Source: Rhodococcus sp. P-2
GTDB lineage: Bacteria; Actinomycetota; Actinomycetes; Mycobacteriales; Mycobacteriaceae
Direction of reading: 5' to 3'
NCBI RefSeq assembly: GCF_016598535.1
Contig: NZ_CP066779.1
Coordinates: forward strand, 744,001-808,000
DNA: 64,000 nt
Shown piece after piece: positions 37,107-47,222 of this stretch. The notes below the pieces were generated by a model. It saw nothing but the letters and a program-made list of their open reading frames with translations. It did not search any database and had not been told where the DNA came from. Numbering within the stretch: the stretch's first letter is position 1; each line of letters begins with the position of its first letter. The position numbers and the translations under genes were made by a program.

Positions 37107-37879
37107 GCCCCTTCGACTTGGCGGTCTCCGCCGAGATGACGTTCACCGAACTCCCCTTCGTCGAGCGTGTCCAGCGGATCTCGGAGGCGGGATTTGCAGT
37201 CGAGATCTGGAGTTGGCAGGACAAGGACCTCGATGCTCTGGTCGCCACCGGGGCTCGGTTCTCCTCGATGACCGGCTACCTCCACGGCGATTTGTTCGAC
37301 GAAGCGGGCAGCGCCGAACTGGTCCGCACGGCCCAGTTGTGTCTCGCTCCGGCAGCGAAACTCGGTGTTCCCCGGCTGAACTTCCATACCGGCGAGTTGG
37401 TCGACGGACAGGCTGCGCGCCCGCAATATCGAACTACGGGAGCGATGTGGCTGACGGCCCAACGCGCTCTGGAGAAGATCGCGCGACTGGGCGAAGACGC
37501 CGGAGTCGTCTTCTGTCTCGAAAACCTCAATACGATCGTCGATCACCCCGGAGTACCGATGGCCCGCGCCAAAGACACTCTGGCACTGGTGGAATCCGTC
37601 TCACATCCAAACCTCAAGATGATGCTCGACCTCTACCACGCCCAGATCGGCGAAGGAAATCTCATCGAACTCGTGCGGCGCTGTGGTGACAACATCGGCG
37701 AGATTCAAGTGGCAGACGTTCCGGGGCGCTGTGAACCCGGCACGGGCGAGATCAACTACCCCGCCATCGCACGCGTTCTCGCCGAGCAGGGATACACCGG
37801 CACAATCGGTTTGGAGGGGTGGGCATCGGGAGACAGTGACACCGCACTCGATGCTTTCCGGAAGGCCTTCACTCTCTAG
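37103..37879 (+). CDS. Hydroxypyruvate isomerase-like TIM barrel, copy b
   Basis: 258-residue xylose-isomerase-like TIM barrel. MTFTELPFVERVQRISEAGF is the typical Hyi-type opening; metal-site residues are probably in FCLENLN, MMLDLYHAQIGEG, IQVADVPGRCEPGTGEINY and the final IGLEGW. It has no clear IolE signature. Coupled to copy C, it probably isomerises or dehydrates its product. A 172-bp gap without a convincing gene follows. Confidence 0.82.
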   Translation: MSPFDLAVSAEMTFTELPFVERVQRISEAGFAVEIWSWQDKDLDALVATGARFSSMTGYLHGDLFDEAGSAELVRTAQLCLAPAAKLGVPRLNFHTGELVDGQAARPQYRTTGAMWLTAQRALEKIARLGEDAGVVFCLENLNTIVDHPGVPMARAKDTLALVESVSHPNLKMMLDLYHAQIGEGNLIELVRRCGDNIGEIQVADVPGRCEPGTGEINYPAIARVLAEQGYTGTIGLEGWASGDSDTALDAFRKAFTL

Positions 37880-38051
37880 CTCTCACCCGGGAACGTGATC
37901 CCGTCGCAGCGCGCGGATCTTCCGTCACCGGTCCAGTCCACGGGGCCGCTTGCTGAGGGCTTTTTGATGGATTTCAGGGGTAGTTTCGATGGCTTCACCT
38001 TGGCAGTCTTGAGGACCAGCTCATCGTGAACACCGTAGGAAAGGTCCCCGA

Positions 38052-39236
38052 ATGACTTCCCCACTGACCGACCACACCGTGCCGTTCGCGGGTAGGTTGC
38101 ACCGAAAAGATTGCAACATCGACGCCTTCGCAGCTCTGGTCACGCACGAGACAGACCTTGCCGATTACCCGTACACCGATTCGGTGGCCGACGGCGTTCT
38201 TCTGTACCGCTCGGACTCACTGGTCGAGCAATCGGCGAATCCTGAAATCCGTGCCGAGATCCAGGACGAGATCGCCCGGGCGTTACTCACAGGCCCCGGC
38301 ATCACAGTCTTTCAAGGCGCGTTCGACGCGGAGATACTGGATCGCGCCAGCGCAGTTTTTCGTGAACTGATTGCGCGCCAACACGAATCCGGCGCAGCGT
38401 CCGGAGATCACTTCGCCAAGCCTGGCGCCAACGATCGGATCTGGGGTGCACAACTGAAGTTGGCGCTCGAAGATCCCCGGACCTACGTGGACTACTACGC
38501 GAACAGCATTGTCGATTTGGTTTCGGAAGCCTGGCTGGGCCCCATGTATCAGGTGACGTCGGACGTCAACGTCGTCAATCCCGGTGGCGCCGCGCAGAAC
38601 CCACATCGCGACTACCACCTCGGTTTCATGTCGAGCGACGTAGCCGCGAAGTTTCGGGCGCATGTTCACCGCTTGACCCCTGCCCTCACCTTGCAAGGTG
38701 CCGTCGCCCATGTGGACATGCCGGCAGAGACGGGGCCGACGAAGTATCTGCCTTACTCTCAGCAATTCGAATCCGGATACCTCGCGTTCGAGCGTCCCGA
38801 GTTCAAGGAGTTCTTCGAAGCCAACTACGTCCAATTACCTTTGAAGAAGGGAGATGCCGTCTTCTTCAACCCTGCACTGTTCCACGCCGCCGGCCACAAC
38901 AAATCCGCCGACGTCCTGCGTATGGCAAATCTTCTCCAGGTGTCGTCGGCCTTCGGTCGAGCCCTCGGAACCATCGACCGGGAAGCACTCGTCAACGCGA
39001 TCTATCCGGCACTGCTCGCCCTCGGCGAGGCGGGGTCCGACGACGCAGTTCGGTGCGCCGTCGCCGCCTCTGCCGAGGGCTACGCCTTCCCGACCAATTT
39101 GGACCGAGACCAACCGATCGAGGGCCTCGCGCCTCAGACGCAGGCCGAACTCGTGACGGAGGCGGTTCGTGAGCGGATCTCACCTGATCGACTGGCCGAT
39201 CTACTGAAGGCACAGTCCGAGAGACGAATGAGCTGA
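38052..39236 (+). CDS. Phytanoyl-CoA dioxygenase (PhyH) family protein
   Basis: 394-residue Fe(II)/2-oxoglutarate oxygenase fold. The iron-binding triad is visible as His185 and Asp187 in NPHRDYHLG, with a distal His (278 or 282 in LFHAAGHN) and Arg290 to bind 2-oxoglutarate. AAAGG precedes ATG 38052. It follows the copy C dehydrogenase and TIM barrel on the same strand and may be cotranscribed. Family members hydroxylate or O-demethylate small molecules. O-demethylation of methyl-inositols is an idea suggested only by the context. Confidence 0.82.
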   Translation: MTSPLTDHTVPFAGRLHRKDCNIDAFAALVTHETDLADYPYTDSVADGVLLYRSDSLVEQSANPEIRAEIQDEIARALLTGPGITVFQGAFDAEILDRASAVFRELIARQHESGAASGDHFAKPGANDRIWGAQLKLALEDPRTYVDYYANSIVDLVSEAWLGPMYQVTSDVNVVNPGGAAQNPHRDYHLGFMSSDVAAKFRAHVHRLTPALTLQGAVAHVDMPAETGPTKYLPYSQQFESGYLAFERPEFKEFFEANYVQLPLKKGDAVFFNPALFHAAGHNKSADVLRMANLLQVSSAFGRALGTIDREALVNAIYPALLALGEAGSDDAVRCAVAASAEGYAFPTNLDRDQPIEGLAPQTQAELVTEAVRERISPDRLADLLKAQSERRMS

Positions 39237-39297
39237 GGGACGGCAGCGCTGAACAGACTTGGACCGCTTAATGCCGGTCGGTCGGTACGCTCGGAGC

Positions 39298-39615
39298 ATG
39301 GGGTGGGATTTGTTAGTGCTGTTCGCCATGGTCGGCCCGTTGGCGGTGTTCGGGTGGGCGGCTGTCCGGGCGAAGCGCCGCGGACTCGGTGGCTCGTTCG
39401 TGGGGCCGTTTCAGGAGATGTTCGATCCCGGTGCTGCGCGAGCACAGACGGTCGTCGAACAGATCGCGGAACTACCGGATCCTGCGGACTCCGGCGATCC
39501 GGACAACGACGACGATGTGCCGTACACAGTCGCCTACGAGGGTGTTCGGCTCCACATCAACCCAGGTAGGGCTCGACAGCGTGGGGGCGACGGGACCGCC
39601 AGGCGAGCCGAGTGA
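39298..39615 (+). CDS. Small membrane protein, unknown function
   Basis: 105 residues with one N-terminal membrane helix (WDLLVLFAMVGPLAVFGWAA), a basic stop-transfer (RAKRRG), then an acidic soluble tail (LPDPADSGDPDNDDD). ATG 39298 has GGAG close upstream. I do not recognise the family beyond a general likeness to small actinobacterial membrane proteins. It lies alone between PhyH and a convergent lipoprotein gene. Confidence 0.6.
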   Translation: MGWDLLVLFAMVGPLAVFGWAAVRAKRRGLGGSFVGPFQEMFDPGAARAQTVVEQIAELPDPADSGDPDNDDDVPYTVAYEGVRLHINPGRARQRGGDGTARRAE

Positions 39616-39654
39616 CAGTCGGGCCGGATACAACGCGAGGGAGAACTGGTTCGG

Positions 39655-40080
39655 TCAGGATCCGCGCAGTTGATAGGTGACACCGTTCTCCAACTCATCT
39701 GAGCTGAAGGACTCCGGAGAGAAGTGGCCCAAGCCCACCTCGTAGTTTCTCTGGTTTGCGGGGATGGCATCGAAATGCGCGGTGTAGGAGCAAGTACTCG
39801 TTCCGTCGGGAAGCTGATCGATTGCCTCGACCTCGAGCGTCGACCTTGTGGATCCCGCGCCGCTGCCCCCGAAAATGTCGATTTGGTCGTTCGGAGCAAC
39901 ACGGATCATGTCGATCACGCACGCTCCGGAGCCCGTCTCGGCCTGCTCTGCCTGACCGGTCACCGTTATCGTGGCGGCAAAGGTTTTCGGCACATCGACA
40001 TTGGTTGCGCAGCTTGTCAGCATCAGCGCTCCCACAGAGCCCGCTGCCGCGGCCGCAACCTGTGCTGACCTTCGCCTCAT
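39655..40080 (-). CDS. Putative lipoprotein, unknown function
   Basis: 141 residues from ATG 40080 (RRRS, then a hydrophobic stretch and lipobox LTSC). The mature part is about 120 residues, beta-rich with two cysteines that could form a disulfide (GACVIDM and STCSYTAHF). No enzymatic motif is seen. It starts five bases after the rifampicin monooxygenase stop, so it is probably cotranscribed with it. Confidence 0.7.
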   Translation of the reverse strand: MRRRSAQVAAAAAGSVGALMLTSCATNVDVPKTFAATITVTGQAEQAETGSGACVIDMIRVAPNDQIDIFGGSGAGSTRSTLEVEAIDQLPDGTSTCSYTAHFDAIPANQRNYEVGLGHFSPESFSSDELENGVTYQLRGS

Positions 40081-40085
40081 AGTCG

Positions 40086-41633
<1,548 letters not shown>

Positions 41634-41639
41634 TCACCC

Positions 41640-41658
41640 GGGCCTTGCCGCAAGCCCC
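41640..41658 (-). promoter_or_regulatory. Rifamycin-associated element (RAE)
   Basis: The minus strand reads GGGGCTTGCGGCAAGGCCC, identical to the 19-bp RAE consensus I remember from promoters of rifamycin-inactivating genes in actinobacteria. It is 63 bp before the rox start and between rox and the convergently unrelated end of the MFS gene. It is thought to mediate rifamycin-inducible transcription. Confidence 0.9.
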
Positions 41659-41696
41659 GGGTCCCGCGTTATGATGAAAGTGGCGGGAGGCACTTC

Positions 41697-43082
41697 TCAT
41701 CGGCGCGCCAACACCACAGCACCTGTATCGCGTGGGAGCCGCCAACTTTCGATCACCGTCGGCACCAGCAAGATTCCGAGGACACCCAGAGTCAGCGAAA
41801 ACGGCGCTCCGCCGCCGACATCGCCCGATTCCGCCAACGTTGTGCAGAGCGTGATCACCAACGCGGACAGCGCAATACCCAGACCGGACGCCAGCTCCTG
41901 CAGGGTTGCATGCAAGGTATTGGCATCGGTCAGCTCCCCCGAGTCGACCTCGGCGAACGCCACGCTGTTGTACGCAGTGAACCCGATTGATCGCAGCGCG
42001 CCACTGACGAACAGCGCGACGGCGACAACTCCGTCCGGTGTCGACGACGAAATCAGCGCCAGCGCACCGAAGCACACCACCGACAGAACGCCGTTTCCCA
42101 CCAGAACTCGCCTGATCCCGAACCTGCGCATGAGCGGCGTGGTGAGCGGTTTGATCGCGATATTGCCCGCAAACAGGGCCATCACCAACAGACCGGCCTT
42201 GAACGCCGACATTCCAAATCCCACTTGGAACAACAGTGGCAGCACAAACGGCACACCCGTGATCACGAGCCGGTACAGCGAGCCGCTCGACGCGACGATC
42301 CGAAACGATCGGAGCCGGAGGACCCCGAGCGCAATGAGCGGGTGATCCGACCGGAGGAGGTGAATGACGGCCAAGGTCAACAAGATCAGAGTCACAACGA
42401 TCCCGAGGCCCACTCGAATCCAATCGGTCCCGGAACTGTGCACGCTGTCGAGTGCCACAACGAGCACGGCGACGCCTGCTCCGATCACCACCAGGCCCAG
42501 CCAGTCGAGGCTTCGTTTTTGCACTTTCCGAAGATCGGGCACCATGCGCAATGCAAGGAGAAACCCGACGATCCCGATCGGGACGTTGATCAGGAAGATC
42601 CAACGCCACGACGCGATCGACACGACGGCTCCGCCCACAGCGGGCGCGAGGACCGGCGCTGTGAGCGCCGGCCACGTCAGGTATGCGATAGCCCGTACGA
42701 GTTCCGCCTTCGATGTCACTCGCAATACCGCGAGCCGCCCTACCGGCACCATCATGGCGCCGCCTACCCCTTGAAGTGCGCGCATTCCCACCAGCATCGG
42801 CAGGGACGTGCTCAGTGCACATCCCACCGACGCCACCGTGAAAACGGCTATGGCAGAGATGAAGACACGTCGCGTTCCGAACCTGTCGGCCATCCATCCG
42901 CTCGCCGGGATCAGGACGGCCAACACCAGGAGATACGAAGAAACGGCGATATTGACGTCGACGGCGTCAACTCCGAAGGAATGGGCTATCGACGGCAGCG
43001 CCGTCGTGAGAATCGTCGCGTCTAGCATCTCCATGAACAGTGCTGCTGCCACCAGCAACGCCAGTCCGCGGGGAAATGTCAC
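41697..43082 (-). CDS. MFS transporter, DHA2 (EmrB/QacA) family
   Basis: 461 residues with about 14 membrane helices. LDATILTTALPSIAHSFG is the DHA2 helix-1 motif, then SSYLLVLAVLIPASGWMADRFGTRR and LQGVGGAMMVPVGR (motif C region GPALGG-like is APVLAPAVGG). Such proteins are usually proton-driven drug exporters. GTG 43082 follows AAAGG. It begins 30 bp after the Gfo/Idh copy D stop, so cotranscription with the iolR side is likely. It ends 38 bp before the RAE; a rifamycin export role is possible but unsupported. Confidence 0.85.
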   Translation of the reverse strand: MTFPRGLALLVAAALFMEMLDATILTTALPSIAHSFGVDAVDVNIAVSSYLLVLAVLIPASGWMADRFGTRRVFISAIAVFTVASVGCALSTSLPMLVGMRALQGVGGAMMVPVGRLAVLRVTSKAELVRAIAYLTWPALTAPVLAPAVGGAVVSIASWRWIFLINVPIGIVGFLLALRMVPDLRKVQKRSLDWLGLVVIGAGVAVLVVALDSVHSSGTDWIRVGLGIVVTLILLTLAVIHLLRSDHPLIALGVLRLRSFRIVASSGSLYRLVITGVPFVLPLLFQVGFGMSAFKAGLLVMALFAGNIAIKPLTTPLMRRFGIRRVLVGNGVLSVVCFGALALISSSTPDGVVAVALFVSGALRSIGFTAYNSVAFAEVDSGELTDANTLHATLQELASGLGIALSALVITLCTTLAESGDVGGGAPFSLTLGVLGILLVPTVIESWRLPRDTGAVVLARR

Positions 43083-43112
43083 TGCGCCAGAGCCTTTCGG
43101 GGAAATTCTCGA

Positions 43113-44261
43113 TCAGCCGAGAGAAATCCAGCCACCGGAGGAGACCGAGGCGACCATCGCGTCCAGAGCCTGCGCGGACGCGACGGCATCAGCGACAGTC
43201 GCGCCCCGCGGCGCTCCGCCCACGATCGAGGAGACGAAATTGCGAGCCTCGATGACCTTCAGGTCGTCATAACCCATGGCGTTGGCCGCGCCGGGTTGGA
43301 AGCGGCCGAACTCTCCCGACTCGGGGCCGACCAAAACCGTCGTGACGGATTGGTCCTGATACTTCGAGCCGAGGCTGGTGCCCAGTTCACCCATCCGGCG
43401 GTAATCCCAGAACACGGCACCCTTCGTACCGTGAATCTCGAATCCGTAGTTGTTCTGCTCTCCCACGGCGACGCGGCACGCTTCGAGTGTGCAGCGGCCG
43501 CCAGAGCCGAGCCGCAGCAGTGCGCTGACGAAGTCTTCGTTCTCGACAGCTCCCATCTCCCCACCGCTGGCCCGGGCATGCCCGCTGGTCGCGGCGGACG
43601 GACGCGCGCGCTCCGGAATGAAGATCGCAGTATCCGCAACGAGAGCGTCGACGTCGCCGAGGAGATGCCGGATCAGATCGATACCGTGCGAAGCCAAGTC
43701 GCCCAGGACGCCCGCGCCGCCGCGCTCACGCTCGTATCGCCAACTCAAAGCACCTTCGGGATGCGCCGCGTAGTCACTCAGGAAGCGAAAACGCGAATGC
43801 GTGATCGTGCCCAACTCCCCCGAGTCGATCAGGGTTTTTGCCAGGGCGACTGCCGGCGCATTTCGATAGTTGAAACCGACGGTCGACTGCACACCGGCCT
43901 TCGAGACAGCTGCTGCAACAGCTTTCGCATCATCCGTCGACAATCCGACGGGCTTTTCGATCCAGATGTGTTTGCCGGCCTCTGCCATTGCGATGCCGAT
44001 GTCACGGTGCAAGAAGTTCGGGGCCGTGATGCTCACCGCGTCGATGGTCGGATCGGCCGCGATGTCACGCCAATCCTGGGTGAAAGCCTCGAAACCGAAT
44101 TGGTCCGCCGCTTCCTGCCCTCGGCCTGGCACCTCGTCGGCGACGGCGGCCAGGCGGATCACGGGGAGCTGGGGATAGTGCTGCCGCAGACGCAGATACG
44201 CCTGCGTGTGGACGCGGCCCATCCATCCGAATCCGGCAACTGCTACTGAAATGCCTGTCAT
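43113..44261 (-). CDS. Gfo/Idh/MocA-family oxidoreductase, copy D
   Basis: 382 residues; NAD motif VAGFGWMGRVHTQAYL, catalytic Lys in WIEKPVGLSTDDAK, VGFNYRNAPAVALAK, and GDLASHGIDLIRHLLGD with the catalytic Asp/His. It belongs to the longer type seen in inositol clusters (OxiA-like in corynebacteria, from memory). GGAG precedes ATG 44261. It lies downstream of the GntR regulator (106-bp gap), codirectional, and upstream of the DHA2 transporter. Confidence 0.85.
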   Translation of the reverse strand: MTGISVAVAGFGWMGRVHTQAYLRLRQHYPQLPVIRLAAVADEVPGRGQEAADQFGFEAFTQDWRDIAADPTIDAVSITAPNFLHRDIGIAMAEAGKHIWIEKPVGLSTDDAKAVAAAVSKAGVQSTVGFNYRNAPAVALAKTLIDSGELGTITHSRFRFLSDYAAHPEGALSWRYERERGGAGVLGDLASHGIDLIRHLLGDVDALVADTAIFIPERARPSAATSGHARASGGEMGAVENEDFVSALLRLGSGGRCTLEACRVAVGEQNNYGFEIHGTKGAVFWDYRRMGELGTSLGSKYQDQSVTTVLVGPESGEFGRFQPGAANAMGYDDLKVIEARNFVSSIVGGAPRGATVADAVASAQALDAMVASVSSGGWISLG

Positions 44262-44367
44262 GAGGCTCCGTTCGGGTCAAATGATCGAAGGATCGCAGAA
44301 ATGTCGGGACCACAAATCACCCCCACTGACTCGGTCAGGCGGGTACTCGTGTCACCGGGATCGAGAT

Positions 44368-45105
44368 CTAGCGGTCGACCACGGTGGTGTCGAAGTAGTA
44401 ACGCGACGCTCGGTAGCAGTGGCTGCCGTACTCGACGGCACTACCTGAATCGTCAAATGCAGTGCGGCTCATGGTCAAGAGGGCAGCACCCACTTTCTCG
44501 TCGAGCAATCCTGCTTCTTCGCGAGTCGCCGCCCGAGCGCCGATTCGCTGCCGTGCCACACGGATGTGAACGCCGCGAGTTCGCAAGGTTTGGTAGAGCC
44601 CCTGCGTCTCCAACTCCTCGGGATCGGGTGCGATGTCCACCGGAATGTAATTGGTCATCACTGCCAGCGGTTCGCCGTTGGTGCTGCGCAGACGCCTGAT
44701 GGTGGCCACTTCGGCGTCGGGTTCGAGGTTGAGTTCCGCGGCAACGCCCTCGGCGGGAACTCCCACCGTGAACTCGAGCAGCTTGGTCGTCGGCGCCTGG
44801 CCTGCCCTCGCGAGGTCGTCGAACAGGCTGGTGAGCTCGACCGGGCGGTGCACCGGACTCTGCACCACCTGAGTTCCGACTCCCCGCTTACGAACTAGTA
44901 GGCCCTTGTCCACCAGTTCCTGGATCGCGCGTCGCGTGGTCGGACGCGAGAGATTGAGCCGTTTGGCCAACGCCAGTTCGTTCTCGAAGCGATCACCTGG
45001 GGCAAGTTCGCCACCGAGAATAGCTCCCTCGATTGCCTGGGCCAGCTGAAAATACAGTGGCACCGGGCTCGAGCGGTCCAACTCGACGGCGAGTGCTGCG
45101 ACCAC
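44368..45105 (-). CDS. iolR: GntR-family regulator with UTRA domain, probable IolR
   Basis: 245 residues: GntR HTH (PLYFQLAQAIEGAILGGEL; ELALAKRLNLSRPTTRRAI) followed by a UTRA effector domain (EVATIRRLRSTNGEPLAVMTNYI; AVEYGSHCYRASRYYFDT). GTG 45105 has GGAG six bases upstream; the frame stays open further up without a ribosome site. Divergent from iolC, as the GntR-type IolR of Corynebacterium is. It probably represses the iol genes through the TGTC/GACA sites at 45200-45224 and 34889-34913 (inference). Confidence 0.85.
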   Translation of the reverse strand: MVAALAVELDRSSPVPLYFQLAQAIEGAILGGELAPGDRFENELALAKRLNLSRPTTRRAIQELVDKGLLVRKRGVGTQVVQSPVHRPVELTSLFDDLARAGQAPTTKLLEFTVGVPAEGVAAELNLEPDAEVATIRRLRSTNGEPLAVMTNYIPVDIAPDPEELETQGLYQTLRTRGVHIRVARQRIGARAATREEAGLLDEKVGAALLTMSRTAFDDSGSAVEYGSHCYRASRYYFDTTVVDR

Positions 45106-45199
45106 GGTCAACTCCGATCTGTCTTGGGAAGGCGCCGTATAGACGCTACTTCTCTCGGCAGTGTATGCGAACACTAACATTCACTTGACCGCAAGTCAT

Positions 45200-45224
45200 A
45201 ATGTCCAGACAAACTATTGACAAT
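45200..45224 (+). promoter_or_regulatory. Putative IolR operator in the iolR-iolC spacer
   Basis: Contains TGTCCAGACA, a TGTC-N2-GACA dyad, followed by AACTATTGACA. It agrees with the site before the ABC operon (34889-34913) at 21 of 25 positions. Just upstream, ACTTG-ACCG-CAAGT (45183-45196) forms a second small dyad. The first part fits at 9 of 10 positions the C. glutamicum IolR consensus as I recall it (KGWCHTRACA). Confidence 0.65.
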
Positions 45225-45304
45225 CGCTGTGTCGCGGCGCACAGTTTCAGTCATACATCGGTGCCCTGCGTGGGCAGCCCACCACGAACTCTCGGGAGTC
45301 AGTC

Positions 45305-46309
45305 TTGACAAGCATCAACACTCACCAGAGCGGGTCATACATCCCTGACGCACCATTCGACGTGCTTGCCATCGGCCGATCGGGGGTGGACATCTACCCA
45401 CTTCAGACCGGTGTCGGACTCGAAGACGTCGAGACGTTCGGCAAATTCCTCGGCGGCAGCGCAGCCAATGTGTCGGTAGCGGCCGCCCGCCTTGGACGAC
45501 GAGCAGCGTTGATCTCCGGGGTAGGAAACGATCCCTTCGGAAAGTTCGTCACACGCGAGTTGGCACGTCTGGGTGTCGACAACAGGTTTGTCGTCACCAA
45601 TTCCGAGTACCCGACACCCGTGACGTTCTGCGAGATCTTCCCCCCTGACGACTTCCCGCTGTACTTCTACCGCAAGCCGCATGCGCCCGACCTTCGGATC
45701 ACCCCGCAAGACATCGACCTCGACGCCGTTCGAACAGCATCGCTCTACTGGTCGACGGTGACTGGGCTGTCCGAAGAACCGAGTCGCGGCGCACACTTCG
45801 CCGCCTGGGAAGCCCGTGAACGCCGCCCGCTGACGGTTCTCGATCTCGACTACCGCCCGATGTTCTGGTCGACGCCCCAGGAAGCGACCGCTCAGGTGCA
45901 GCGAGCCCTCGCACACGTGACGGTAGCCGTGGGAAACCGTGAAGAGTGCGAGATCGCGGTCGGTGAGACCAACCCCAACAAGGCCGCCGATGCGCTTCTC
46001 GACCTCGGAGTCGAACTCGCCATCGTGAAGCAGGGCCCCAAGGGCGTACTCGGCAAAACGCGAAAGCAGTCGATCACCGTGCCGCCCAACGCCGTCGACG
46101 TGGTCAACGGGCTGGGCGCGGGCGACAGCTTCGGCGGATCACTCTGCCACGGACTGTTGGCCGGATGGCCGCTGGAGAAGATACTGCGCTACGCCAACGC
46201 GGCCGGTGCGATAGTCGCGTCTCGGCTCGAATGCTCCACGGCGATGCCGACCGCCGAAGAAGTCCACGATCTCGCCGAAGCCACAGCCACGGAGGCAGTC
46301 AATGTCTGA
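45305..46309 (+). CDS. iolC: 5-dehydro-2-deoxygluconokinase
   Basis: Phosphorylates 5-keto-2-deoxy-D-gluconate (DKG) to DKGP in the inositol pathway. 334-residue PfkB-family kinase: LGGSAANVSVAAARLGR near the N-terminus and the catalytic NGLGAGDSFGGSLCHGLL with the Asp base near the C-terminus. TTG 45305 follows CGGGAG. It is first of an eight-gene operon and overlaps the next gene by eight bases. Confidence 0.93.
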   Translation: MTSINTHQSGSYIPDAPFDVLAIGRSGVDIYPLQTGVGLEDVETFGKFLGGSAANVSVAAARLGRRAALISGVGNDPFGKFVTRELARLGVDNRFVVTNSEYPTPVTFCEIFPPDDFPLYFYRKPHAPDLRITPQDIDLDAVRTASLYWSTVTGLSEEPSRGAHFAAWEARERRPLTVLDLDYRPMFWSTPQEATAQVQRALAHVTVAVGNREECEIAVGETNPNKAADALLDLGVELAIVKQGPKGVLGKTRKQSITVPPNAVDVVNGLGAGDSFGGSLCHGLLAGWPLEKILRYANAAGAIVASRLECSTAMPTAEEVHDLAEATATEAVNV

Positions 46310-47201
46310 CAAGCTCGCCGCCCGCCCCCTCGCCACCACCTACGCCGACGTGACGGAACTGCGTGCGAGCGATCCGCAGATCATCGAAAAGGCCTGGGCA
46401 GCACGAACTCCTCGCGCCACTGTTCGAGGCAACGGCCGGCTCATGATCGTCGCTGCCGATCATCCGGCGCGTGGAGCACTGTCTGTCGGCGGCAAGCCGA
46501 CAGCGATGAACAGTCGTACCGATCTGCTGGACCGCTTGCGCACTGCTCTCGACAATCCCGGAGTCGACGGCGTTCTCGGTACCGCGGATATTCTCGACGA
46601 TCTGCTCCTCCTCGGCGCCCTCGAGGACAAGGTCGTCTTCTCGTCGATGAATCGCGGCGGCCTGGCGGGCGCGAGCTTCGAACTCGACGACCGCATGACC
46701 GGATACACCGCGGCCGGCACCGCGAAGTTCGGCATGAACGGCGGAAAGATGCTGCTGCGCATCGCCCTCGACGACGCAGGCACCCTGCCCACGATGACGG
46801 CATGTGCCGAAGCCGTGGACGAACTGGCCGCAGCCGGACTGATCGCGATGCTCGAGCCGTTCCTCTCCAGCCGCGTCAACGGCAAGGTCGTCAACGATCT
46901 CAGCCCCGACGCCGTCATCAAATCAATCCACATCTCCCAAGGTCTCGGCTCCACCTCGGCGTACACGTGGATGAAACTGCCGGTAGTCGACGAGATGGAA
47001 CGGGTCATGGATGCGACCACCCTGCCGACGCTCCTCTTGGGCGGCGATCCGCAGATCGCGCCGGAAGAGACGTATGCGAAGTGGGACGCTGCCCTTCAGC
47101 TGCCGTCCGTGCGCGGATTGATAGTCGGGCGCGCGCTGCTCTACCCACCCGACGGCGACGTGACGGCTGCCGTCGACACCGCCGTCAAGCTCGTCCACTA
47201 G
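46302..47201 (+). CDS. Cgl0159-type (beta/alpha)8 aldolase, probable DKGP aldolase
   Basis: 299-residue TIM barrel of the family named after a Corynebacterium protein. LMIVAADHPARGALSV and GKMLLRIALDD are conserved; a Lys in the barrel (GGKMLLR or AYTWMKLPVVD) may form a Schiff base. Between iolC and iolB it takes the place of IolJ, so splitting DKGP into DHAP and malonate semialdehyde is the logical job (inference). The start lies within iolC (8-bp overlap). Confidence 0.78.
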   Translation: MSDKLAARPLATTYADVTELRASDPQIIEKAWAARTPRATVRGNGRLMIVAADHPARGALSVGGKPTAMNSRTDLLDRLRTALDNPGVDGVLGTADILDDLLLLGALEDKVVFSSMNRGGLAGASFELDDRMTGYTAAGTAKFGMNGGKMLLRIALDDAGTLPTMTACAEAVDELAAAGLIAMLEPFLSSRVNGKVVNDLSPDAVIKSIHISQGLGSTSAYTWMKLPVVDEMERVMDATTLPTLLLGGDPQIAPEETYAKWDAALQLPSVRGLIVGRALLYPPDGDVTAAVDTAVKLVH

Positions 47202-47222
47202 AACCGACCTGGCAGGAGCAAG

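Noticed and set aside
37876..38064. 62-codon minus-strand frame in the gap before PhyH
   Set aside because: The amino-acid mix is not absurd, but there is no ribosome site, it overlaps the PhyH start, and I know no homologue.
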